Source of the DNA: Chromobotia macracanthus
Lineage: Eukaryota > Chordata > Actinopteri > Cypriniformes > Botiidae
Reading direction: 5' to 3'
NCBI GenBank assembly: GCA_036877525.1
Contig: JAZGTH010000040.1
Coordinates: 682,001-746,000 of the forward strand
DNA length: 64,000 nt
The notes beneath the pieces are model-generated. The model was not told where the DNA came from and did not search any database. It saw only the letters and a program-made list of their open reading frames with translations. This document shows, in pieces, positions 46,661 to 57,450 of this stretch. Made by a program: the position numbers and the translations under genes. Position 1 is the first letter of the stretch, and every line of letters begins with the position of its first letter.

Positions 46661-49600
46661 TGGGGGATCCAGGGCCTAGAAGTCCAGATGTATAAATGCT
46701 TGCTTTTATTAGTAAGTGGTTTTGAATGTTAGTTTTTAATACCTAGTTTAAAGTCATCCTAAATGCGTTTTAATCCTTTTATAGTCTTCTCAGAATGAGC
46801 GTATCGTCGAGGCAAGTTTGTACGTCACTTTTTAAGCTGTAGTTTTATACTATTAAATAATAAATCATTCTTACTGTTTCATGAATTTTAATTCTTATGA
46901 CTTTTTAACCTAAAATAAATTCAATTATTTTAAATATTACTGAAAAGTCATGCATTGCGTTTTAAATTAATATTAGTATTGGAAAAAGTTATTTTTTACT
47001 TTACATAATACTTTTAAAACAGCTTACCCCATGTAGTGATTAAGTTAAAGGGACCGTATATTTATTCTTGGCTATTTATTCTTGGCAATACTGGTCGAAA
47101 TGTTTATTTGTAGGCAAGATTTTAAGTTATGTGCCTGGTACAGAACTTGACTTTCACAAATAACCCCACATTGAGAAGTATGACAACTAGCCCCAGTCTG
47201 CCCTGTATGAGAAAGAGCTAATGATTCCTGAAGCCCACAGTTGTCCTTAGACTGGACATTGATTGTCTGGGTCACTGTGGGTGTTTCGATTCTGATACCT
47301 CGATTTATGTGGTGCCGGGAGTACGGATGCTGTTATTGATCATCTGATGGGCAAATTGATGAATGCTGCTGTAAATGGAGCAAGATCAGCCCCAAACAGT
47401 CAAAAATAGCTGCCAACACCCAAGTCATTTGCTTTACTTTGTGTATTCTTCCTTACCGTTTTCTTCTATTTCCTTTTTTTGTTTTTTAACTACTCTTTCT
47501 CTTTATTCTTTCAGTTTTTCTCTGTTTCTCTTTTTATATAAATAAAGGGATTTAAAAATTATTGCAGTCTTTCAGATTCTGAGGATAAAACTCACTTTTC
47601 ATAATGTCGGGGCAATAGTTAATGTAATACCTCAAATGCATGAATGTCATTACATAAGATAACAAAATATCTCAAAGTATTATAATAACTAAGTATCGTT
47701 TGATTTAAAGTAAGAGCACATGTTTGTTTTTCAAGCAAAATGTTTCACAGAAACTTTTTTTAAATTTAAAATTAAACCTTAAATTTTAAATGTTAAAACA
47801 GCAGATATTTTCAGTTGTCAAAATGAATGAAACATGTTCATAGGTAATGTTATGAACTCCACCTGGGGTTTCTCTATTAGAACACCTGTGTGAACATGAG
47901 AACTGACTTACATCCACTAAAAATTACCATAGGACCAGGAAAAAAAGCAAACATAGCTTAGAAAAGTGAAGTTAGTTCTACCAGCATCTGGTTTGCACAT
48001 GCTTCGTACTGGGTAACCATTTGTAACATTAAAATAGTAATATAAAATGATTATAGAGACTTAAGAGTCCAAATCCATTTTGGGGCTAAGTTCTTTTTCT
48101 AAATTCTAAGTTGTATTATTATAAAGTTTAACTTTGATCTGAGAAAATAAGAACAACTTTTTCTGAATTACCAAGTTATTTTTATCTAAACTATTCACAA
48201 CTCAGCATGCCAGAGGAAATCAGTTTCCTGAACTGATTTAGTGCTTGTGTCTGTAGGTCAACTGGTTTTTGGCACAGAAGGTCGGGTAGACAGATGATGC
48301 AGATTAGTTAGTCAGTTTATGCTTGAATTGATTGTATTTTCTGATGTGGGAAAGAAATGCAATTATTATTAAGTTTATTAGCACTGTGCTTGTTTTTTCC
48401 ACTCCCCATCTTTTTTCACTATGATTAATTATGCTGTTTAATTCTGAGATTCACTATTGCTCTCCTGTAATTTCCCCATGGTCTTCTTGTGCGAGTGTTT
48501 CTTTCACTCTCATTTTGAAATGAGTCGTGAATTCAAGCGTTGAGTTCGGTTTCACCCCTGGGAGCCTGAAGTGAAGATGATTGCATTGACCATTCAGAAT
48601 CAATATGGATGCCTGGCATGATTCTGCGGAGGGTAGAAAGATACGAGTGCTTCTCAAAGGCTCTTTTTTCAATTTCTAACTTTGAGTAGCTCCGTCTTCC
48701 ATAGAATATGGAATAAGGTTGCCGTGGCCATGTGAGCACACGCGAGCGGGCCCGTGCATTGAAGCGGTCCCTGCGAATCGTCCTGCCTTGCTTTCAGAAG
48801 CCCTTCATGCGCACTTGACAGTTCGAGGTTAGCTCCTCTCCACTGGTGCACCCAACATTCCCCTAGAGGATGATAGCAAGATCCAGGCCTTTGAGCCCAA
48901 ATCCTGACTATAATCCCTACCATCGATTGCCCTGAGAACTTCCTTGACTAGCACAAGGGGCATCCCAGCACTCCAGCCCCACTGCGCCCCAGTCGGATTC
49001 CTTTTCCACTCAGTCTGTCTTGACTTGCAAAACCTACTTCCTGTGACATCTGAGTATATTTCCTCTACTTTAGAGTTTTAGGTGTGATTAACAGATGTGT
49101 GCAGATCTACAATGGCACTAAGGATTCACTGAGGAGTTGATAGAAAGCTTCATTTGATTGTTTATATGTTTTAAATCCTTGAATATGGACACTAGCTGAC
49201 CAAACTCTATAAGAACTATTTCTATTGGTTCACCACCAGGTTCTGTAATGTCATGACAGGGAACATTGTGGACCCTCCACATCTGTTATGGATCTTGTGC
49301 ACTCATGACTAGTACAGTTAAACATACAGGTAAACATGACCATAACTAAAAAGGTTTACTGAAAAATGTGTGCCAGCTATGTTTCAGTCTTACACGCTTG
49401 AACAAACATGCATTCATGCATTGCTCTCTATATCATATTTTACCAGGAAATATGCTACATTATGAAAGCAAAATTGGCTATTTTATGTTGACTTTAAAGT
49501 ATTCCAGGTATTGTCTGAGCACAAAGTGAGTTGTTTTATGTTTTCTGTAATCATAGTTACATTTAGGGTCATCATTTGATAGGTAGAAACAGCCTGAGTG

Positions 49601-49779
49601 CGTCATTACAGGCTTCTATTAGATTACATCCAGATAAAATAAATATGTTTTCAATGTTCCCGAGCACTGAGTAATAAACAAATGTGTTAATATACAATAA
49701 ATTTTAATATCACACTCAAAAAAAATGATCTGCAATATTTTTTATACGCTTAAACAAACACAACTGTACCTTGCCTAAT

Positions 49780-50000
49780 TAAATGCGAGCTGTTCTGCAA
49801 ACTTCCTATAGCTGCCTTATTAATTTATGGTGCTGTTATGCAGTCTGCGTGGTGCTACTAATGAAGGCTTGTATGCAGATGAGGGGCTGAGGTCGTCTGC
49901 TCAGTCTGACCCCGTGACCTTGAGCGTGGCTTTCTGACTGCTACAGGTCAGTGGCAGCTGTCAATCATTCTGTAGCAGACACACACGCAACGCAGAGGTC
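49780..50000. promoter_or_regulatory. candidate conserved non-coding element
   Basis: A compact block of mixed composition within AT-rich DNA. It contains homeodomain-like TTAATTTA, a TALE/PBX-type TGTCAATCA and an E-box-like CAGCTG side by side (cagctgtcaatcattc). This combination is typical of developmental enhancers. Conservation was not tested. Confidence 0.3.
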
Positions 50001-50147
50001 ACACAACAAACACACTTGGATTTAAACTCTGGAGGGGACACACACCGGCAGTTAGAAAGATAGAAACACACTATTGTGTTTGATGTGTTTGAGGAATAAA
50101 AATAACAAATCTAATGAAAATAAGTTACTGATGTTAACAAAAAACAC

Positions 50148-50409
50148 TTAAAGGTGAGGTGTAACACCACTAACGTCACCAAAAGGAAATTTTTAAAAAT
50201 AAGGATGATGAGGTTTTCCGAAAACACTCCCCCATCTGCCATTGGTTGTCCAAACAGATAGTCCCGCCCCAAACTCACAACATTAGTTAAGCCACTGTTG
50301 TTGTGTGGAGCTGTTTGGTATGTTCAAACAAACAAAGCAATTTTGAGTTTTGATGGAAACTAAAAAGTATTTTAACTTAAGATTTTAAAAAGTGACATAT
50401 CACCTTTAA
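50148..50409. mobile_element. TTAA-flanked MITE (262 bp)
   Basis: Left end TTAAAGGTGAGGTGT at 50148; the reverse complement of the right end reads TTAAAGGTGATATGTCAC and ends at 50409. The inverted ends plus the TTAA duplication mark a non-autonomous DNA element in the region downstream of arhgap35. It has a different core from the 6181 and 9470 elements. Confidence 0.68.
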
Positions 50410-50999
50410 ATACAAAACAATTATTTGACATCATTGCTTAAATTTAATATGTTGCAGACCCACTTTAACTTTAAAAACTTTTGTTGAATAATATTAAAAA
50501 TTATATATGGATATTAAAAATTGTCTAACTTCTTAAATGGGTGTTGGAGTTTAAATAGGTTTAGAACCTCCCTGCACATACATTCCTTTGCACATTTGCG
50601 CAACTTTTTGTACATATACTTTTCATATTATTGTGTGTATTCTTTTGTTAATATGCTATTATAAGTAATTAAGCATCCAGCTGTTGTATTTTTGAACACT
50701 GGAAACTGCTGTTAGCAAGTCAAAGTCCTGGTGTGCATGAGAAAAAACTCTATTTGATTGCACTGCAAGCTTTGTGAAGGCATAGAGGTGACGTCCTCAA
50801 AGAGCATGATAAAGTCTATGTTAATCTCAAAGACTGACATTTCTGAACTTTTTGAACTATTTGTGGTCTGAAATTTCAGTGAGTACACTAAAATTCTCAC
50901 AGTATGACTAAGAAGTGCGTGTGTAGGAGACGTGTGTGTTTGCACTTGTGTGTTCATATCACCCTTCATATCTCTATTAGCATTGGAGTACCACACCCC

Positions 51000-51270
51000 T
51001 CATCTGCTGCTCATATCTATGCAAAGCCGGGGTCCTGCCAATCAGTTGCTCTGGTGACATGGGGCTCCACCTCTCCAATTAGACCTGACAGGGCGGGATT
51101 AGGTGCTGGGCGGGCGCAAGGCGACCTGCCAGCGTGTCAATCACGTGCAAGGCATCCGCTCGGCTGTTTACTGTCAGATCCCATCTATGTCTGTCAGGCC
51201 ACGAGAGACGCTGGGGGAAGCGGAGGAGGAGAGAGATCTGATCGGAATTAACTATGCTGCTCCCTGCAGA
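51000..51270. promoter_or_regulatory. candidate conserved non-coding element
   Basis: A GC-richer block with CCAATCAG, a homeodomain core CCAATTAG, a second PBX-type TGTCAATCA followed by CACGTG, a forkhead-like TGTTTAC, and GGGCGGG. Motif density is higher than in its surroundings. It shares the TGTCAATCA word with the block at 49780. Confidence 0.3.
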
Positions 51271-52149
51271 CTGATCTTTTAATTCATGAAAGGGGGTGTG
51301 GAGGGCATTTAAAATCTCAAGTTGCCCGCCTTCCTCTCTGTATTAGGAGCTGCGTCGGGTTGTTATGTCTGTTTCTTTTGGTTTTGACAGTCAACACACA
51401 ATAAACATGCATATGCAAGCACATTGCAAAATAATAATTATATACTATATTAGAAATGAAAGCAATCAGTTTATGTAGAAAATGTTTTAAATATGACGTA
51501 CAATAAGAATGCATCCATTGTATTGTTTATCATTTTAAACACTAATAAAATAAATTATGATGCGTTATTTGGTTATGCGTTATTTTTTATACTGGAGAAA
51601 GGTATCTGTTTGAATTTACATTCATCCTAATGGCAGTTTCTCAGCTGGAACATTCAACAATGTAACCCTGGATCTTTGCATTATGGGTACAACCTTATTT
51701 GAACCTTTTGGAGTAGGCAGGAAATAACATGTTTTACTACGTTAGCAGCCATTCAGAAAATGTTTACGAAAATTAGAATGACCTTCAGTGAAGACTTGCT
51801 ACATTTGCTAACATGTTTATAGCATATACCATCTAATCACTGAACACAACCAGTGAACATAACTAGCCAAACATTTACCCCCTGGTTGTGGGTGGTCTCT
51901 AAGCCTATAGATTTCTATAGATGGTTACTGACCAATTAAAGACAAATGCCCCAGTTCTGATTTTTCACACATTTTATTTTCCTCCAGGCACAATACATCT
52001 GATACTTAAATAACAGCCCATCTGTACACAACATGACATGTAAAGTGTAGTATATGTAGTTACATGATTCTCCTTTTATCCACCACCCAGTCATCAAGTC
52101 TATATACCTATTCAGTCAACTTTAGAGTTCTTGTCTCAGCATATATTTC

Positions 52150-52330
52150 TAAGCTTCCTCTCTCTGTGGGGGACGCCCAGCTGCCCCAGAGACATGGTCC
52201 TGTGACCCCCTAATCCCAGTGCAGACCCAGGCAGACCCACATCAGCGAGGATTAGAGACTGATCTGTGTGAGGGCAAACCGGGGGCAACCAACATCATCA
52301 CAGTGGCCACAGAGACCCACTGGGGACCAG
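52150..52330. promoter_or_regulatory. candidate OTX/PITX-type regulatory block
   Basis: CTAATCCC and GGATTAG, both bicoid-class homeodomain sites, lie about 40 bases apart in opposite orientation within a GC-rich stretch (ccccctaatcccagtgcag, gcgaggattagagactg). Seen directly; enhancer function is inferred. Confidence 0.3.
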
Positions 52331-53213
52331 TGACATTATAACCTGATACGAACATGAAGAGAAAGACCTACAAATACACATACACTGGATGAGCAAAAAA
52401 TTGAGACAGAATGAACTGATTATTGACAAACATAAGTGAAAGCCTGTAATGATAATGATAGACGTATTTATTGGCAAAGCATCATACCTTTAGTTTATAG
52501 CATCCTGAATGCAAATATTAGTCTGTCTGTGTTTGTATTTGACTTCATTCCTGGTCTGAAGGACATTTTCTTGTTCTAATCATATTTCTCTTAATATCTT
52601 AAATATGTAATTTGAGTACACTGAAGGTAGGCCACACCTTTCTGAATCAACCTCAGTTCTGCACTGTCAGAAACAGGCATTACAAACCAGGCTTGCCTTA
52701 ACTCATTTTGTTCCTCATTTGCATTAAGTAGAGGTCAACGCTTTCTCCACTCGCTTTCTTTGCTCTGTCAATCCCACAAAATCACCTCAACTTTTGCTCA
52801 ACTTTCATAGGAATTTATTCCCTACATTATAAGTTTTCACATCTGTTGTTGAGCAAGGGATGGTCAATTTTCAGTCTGATTTATGCTTGAAGTCACAGTG
52901 CATTATGCATAGAAATGAGTGATCACATTACATAGGGAATGAATTGTTTACTTAGATATTGACACTGCTTCAGAATGGTACCTAATATAATGCACTATAG
53001 GCACACATAAGCATGTAGCAAAGTATTATTTTAATTATATATTTGTGGTATTTTTCTATCACATCACACACGCAGGATATAGTTGGTTTTGTCTTTCTGT
53101 AAAATATTCAATTTTCCAGTGTTTGATAAAATGTAGGCATTTTAATATTATCAATATTATAATTTTAAGAAATGTTTTAAAAAGTCAAAATTTATTTTGC
53201 CGGAAATCAGAAA

Positions 53214-53460
53214 TTTATTGTCATTTAACCATATATAGCAGGTACAGTACATAGTGGAATGAAACAACGTTCCTCCAGGACCATGGTGCCACATAAGATA
53301 TAGATTACACAGACAAAAAGTGCAGATGTGCAGACAGTAAAGACAAGTGCAAAAACAACCTGTACAAAACAATCAGTATACATAACACTACAGAACAGAC
53401 AGTACACTACAGAAACACTACACTACAGTACAGCTGAGCACAGAGAGCAGCGCTGACCAA
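53214..53460 (+). repeat. fish interspersed repeat, LINE-tail-like
   Basis: The text tttattgtcatttaaccata, then gtggaatgaaacaacgttcc and tccaggaccatggtgccaca, is a widely dispersed fish repeat that I recognise but cannot name with certainty. The segment continues with cagacaaaaagtgcagatgt. It may be the 3' end of a non-LTR retroelement. No reverse transcriptase ORF is next to it. Confidence 0.5.
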
Positions 53461-54249
53461 TTTACGTATTTACAGAGTGTGTGAGGATACATGGTGTAAA
53501 CATAAGCCAGCTTTTAACAACTAAAAAATACTTGACATTTTGGAAGCACAGCACTTGCTGATGTAATGACAAGATGAAACAGCTGTGTAAATCAAGTTCA
53601 TGCTTCAATGTTAATTTTTTGATGACTAACCTTTTAAGACGAGTCACCTTAATAAATTGACAATGTATATGGACAAACACAGATCTGAAATGAATTTCTT
53701 CATACCTGATACCTGTTTTTCAGTCATGACATGTAGACTAGCCAGACTGACTTTGAGTCAGAGAGCAGGTGGAAGGTTTGATCCCTCAGGATTTACATGT
53801 TTTCTGTGCTCCCCGCTTCTGTTCATTCACCGTTTGTTTGTCAGCCCCCTCCTTTCCCTAACTAGCAATGTGTTTTGCATGTAATTGTGGGTTCCCAGCA
53901 TTGGCATATTTTCTCAGACTTTCATTCAACAAAACAACGGTGGGTCGTATCACATTTTCTTGTCTGGTTGTGTGATAGTGTGGGCTCAAAGCCCAACCAC
54001 AGAGAGTATTATTTTCCGCCATTTCCCTAAACATGGTCTACAGTGTCATTTGAAGGTGTAATTTTGTAAGAGTGTTATTTTTGTTAAAATGCTTTCTTAT
54101 ATCCTGGTTTAATGTGCAGAGAGACCAGTTGTGGGGTGACTTCCTGAAGAGTGTAAACACTGTAGCCAGCCATGTCAACTTCTGGTTCAACCAATGGCAT
54201 GGGGTTGGGGTGGTATTACCATACCACAGCTGGCATTTCAATGGGACAG

Positions 54250-54350
54250 GTAGGCAACCACCCAAAGCACCCTAACAATTACACTACAACATGCCAAAAA
54301 ACACTTGGATCACCTTAAGAACTGCATAGTAACACCCTGGCAAGCCTTGC
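54250..54350 (+). repeat. TAGCAACC-type dispersed repeat
   Basis: The text aggcaaccacccaaagcacc, then actgcatagtaacaccctgg, belongs to the same word family as the 86-bp tandem array at 56505-56820. It probably seeded or derives from the same repeat. Borders are approximate. Confidence 0.45.
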
Positions 54351-56281
54351 AGGACCACTTTTGCATGGACTGGCACTTTCTTCAAGTGATGTAAAATCTA
54401 GTTATTTTTTGGTGCCGCTAATATGCGCTACTGTACCTTTAATGGTTCATATATACATTTCAATTGATATTTCCCAGTCATATTATGTGTTATATGTAGA
54501 CATAGTCTACATAGTATGCTCATCGTTATCGGCCAGTATTTATCTCCTACTGCTAACAGTTCTCTTTGGCACACTTTCAGAAGCTTTAGCACCAGCAGAC
54601 GGTCTGATGCTGTATTTCTTTGTGTCTTCATTTTCCCGCACAGGACGGCAGTGTTAGTCTGAGATAGGGCAATCAAGTTAATTGCCTTGTATATTGCTGA
54701 GCAGTCAGCCATGTCAATGCACATTCACAGCATATTACACATAACTGGCAATCACAGCTCCATTCCTGACACAATACGTAGGGCACAGTAATAATGACTT
54801 GAGCTGCGTCCTATGTCCCTTGCTGTCTGCACTGATAGTGTGCATAGTATATGTTTATGGCAGACTGTAGGAGCCTAGAAAGAAGAAGTATACTTTAAAG
54901 TATGTGTGTTCAATTCACAAAACATTTGAACCCCTTTTGTGTGTGATATTTCTGCTCAAAACCTTGTCTGTGTTCACTTACCACCAGTGATCCAATTTAC
55001 CCATGCGCTAAATGCATTGCACAATGACAAATTTTCTCATTTGTCATTCTTCTTAGTGAACACACCCTCCTCTTGTGTTAAATAGGTGTATTATAGATTG
55101 CACTTTTTACAATTGCTTGCAGCAATTAATGTGTTAAATCAAATTTTATTTTGATCGGGGCAACAGTTATTGTAATGATCAAGAGTGTTACAAATGGGCA
55201 TATATCCAAACATGTGGTTTAGACGACCAAACTTTGACATTTTAAAAAGCAGATTCAAGTGCCTGAATTGCAATGGTAGAGCAACACTGTAAAGTCCCAT
55301 TAAAGTATCCAAGATCATGGTATTCTGCTGTGTTCTCCACAATAACTCAGCACTGACCCGCAAGATCACATATTGCGTTGTGCAAATCGTGTTGATCACA
55401 GATTCCGTAGGCCTGGTTGTGCCGTTACCCGATTTGCATAATTCCTTTAGCGAATTGGGTACTAAAACAACGCAGACAGCACAAGCAAACCTAGCACACC
55501 ACACCACCAGAGCTGCTATTCATTTTTGGTGAATTCCCCTGTGAGCTTATGTCTAGGTTTCCATTGTGCTCTGCTTGTGCGTTATTGTGTGTACGTTGGA
55601 GTTTAAAGAGGATGTTTGGAATTATGATTCAGAGAGAGCACACACACAGTTGCACGGTAAAAGCGTGTCTGGTTCTGTACTGCGGGATGGGTGAGGAGAG
55701 TGAGGAGATTCTTATTCGCCCAAGCATTTTGATGCCTTTAGTTTAATGGCTTTGGCACAGGAGGGGGAAATCTGTAGGAAGTTGTCATCCATCATAGTTT
55801 CAGATGTACTCATTCTGGTGATGCTGAGGCCCTGTGATTGATGTGCATGTGTAGAGGGAGAGAGAGAAAGAAGGAGAGAGAGAGGAAAAAGGAAAGAACC
55901 AAGAATGTTTAACAGCTTTTCTGCCAGATTAAGTTTTCTTTGATGTGTCAGTAGTGGCATTGATTAGTGGTGTTTGCTAACAGGCAAGCATCACTTTCAC
56001 TGTTGCTTGTACTTAAGGTCAGGGCTTTGTTTAAATACCTAAACCAAGTATTATGCTTCTCTGTGTAACTTATACTGAACCTCAAATAATACAGCTTGTA
56101 GAGAAGAGGCGTACTTTTACCTTTATAAATCGTAAAATCTGATTTAAGATTTTTGTCTTGCAGGTGATAAAAGGGACCCAAGCCATATCCAGTGACCAGA
56201 ATATCCTTTGGCTTGGGCCAGTAAGCAACCAATCAAAACACCCTAGCAACCCCCTGGCGATGTCATGTCAACCGTTTGGAG

Positions 56282-56480
56282 CAGCATTTTTCAGTCCTGC
56301 TTCTGGAGTACCCCCAACGCTACACATTTTGGATGTCTCCCTAATTCTAACACACCTGATTAAATTCAACAGTGCCTTAGTAAGTACTGTATCACTGGAA
56401 CTGGGTGTGTCAGAAAAGCCATTGAAAAAAGACAAGGGGTAGCATTGGTGGTAATCCAGGAATGGGATTAAGAAACACTG
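56282..56480. mobile_element. small DNA-transposon-like repeat (about 199 bp)
   Basis: The left end (cagcatttttcagtcctgct, continuing tctggagtacc) is an imperfect inverted repeat of the right end, whose reverse complement begins cagtgtttcttaatcccatt and continues cctggattacc. The words CCTG.T.CTGGAG.ACCCCC and ACACACCTGATTAAATTC are typical of a common fish MITE. It sits inside an array of TAGCAACC-type repeats, which suggests insertion into an older repeat. Confidence 0.6.
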
Positions 56481-56504
56481 AATTGAACACCATAGCAATG
56501 AACT

Positions 56505-56820
56505 AGCAACCACTCAACACCTTGGCAGTGACTTAGCATTACCCTAGCAGTCAGTTCTAAAACCTTAGCAACTGCATAGCAACGCTCTCACAAACACTAA
56601 GAACACCGTGATGATCACCTAGCATTACCCTATTAATCAGTTCAAACACCTTAGCAACTGCATAGCAACGCTCTCACAAACACTAAGAACACCGTGATGA
56701 TCACCTAGCATTACCCTATTAATCAGTTCAAACACCTTAGCAACTACATAGCAACGCACTCACAAACACTCAGAATACCTTGATGATCAACAACCTAGCA
56801 ATACCTTAGCAACCATCTGG
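56505..56820 (+). repeat. tandem repeat, 86-bp unit, about 3.5 copies
   Basis: Units start at 56565, 56651 and 56737, each with TTAGCAACT.CATAGCAACG and further on AACACCGTGATGATCACCTA. The first two complete units are identical over all 86 bases, the third is diverged, and a partial diverged unit precedes them. The wording matches the dispersed fish TAGCAACC repeats also seen at 54255-54350 and 56222-56260. Confidence 0.85.
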
Positions 56821-57108
56821 AGATTTTTGCTTTCTCTGAGTGTTTCCTGTGTGAGAGTTTTCGAAATGGAAGAGTTAAATGTTGATGAAGTCCCTGTGAG
56901 CTTGTGTTTATGATGTGGCGTGTAAGTTTGCTTATGGGTGTGCTCTTGTAATTGTGTCTGAGTGAGTGGATTCATTTGTCTATGTCACTTCACTCCCCTT
57001 AAGCATGAAGATACACCCAACCTCATTCTTCAATTAACAAGCTCTAGATATTCAAAAGAGATTGGAGGGCCTTGACAATCAATGTCCAATTAGAAAAGGC
57101 CTTTGAAT

Positions 57109-57134
57109 GTGTGTGTGTGTGTGTGTGTGTGTGT
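57109..57134 (+). repeat. (GT)13 microsatellite
   Basis: A short perfect GT run of 26 bases. Confidence 0.95.
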
Positions 57135-57346
57135 ACAAGATGGAGTGTGGATACTGACTTGAGTCATTAATTCAAAGCAAATCGCTGATTGCGACTTTGG
57201 GAACACATAAGCTCCTGACCAGAGATTCATTTGCTTCCTGTGTTCTTCAATTAAATGTGTTTTTACATTAGATTTATTTCCCAGCTTAAGCCATACATTT
57301 CTATATGTCTATGGACATCCCTCAGCCAGTTGCTTATCTCCCTGCT

Positions 57347-57450
57347 TTAAAAGGAAAGTTCACCCCAAAATGAAAATGATTTATTTACCCTTTATGTTGC
57401 TTCAACCCTGTATAACTTTCTGTCATAGAATACAAACAATGCTTTTGCAG
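57347..57450 (+). repeat. partial TAGTTCACCC-type MITE
   Basis: It begins TTAAAAGGAAAGTTCACCCC, then AAATGAAAATGATTTATTTA, CCCTTTATGTTGCTTCAACC and CTGTATAACTTTCTGTCATA. This is the same family as the copy at 13169. The right end is not recognised. Confidence 0.6.

Noticed and set aside
47059..47086. Tandem 14-mer tatttattcttggc, two copies
   Set aside because: Short duplication in AT-rich DNA; nothing else supports a feature.
55139..55507. 122-codon minus-strand open frame
   Set aside because: No family resemblance, and the region has no exon-like borders; probably chance.
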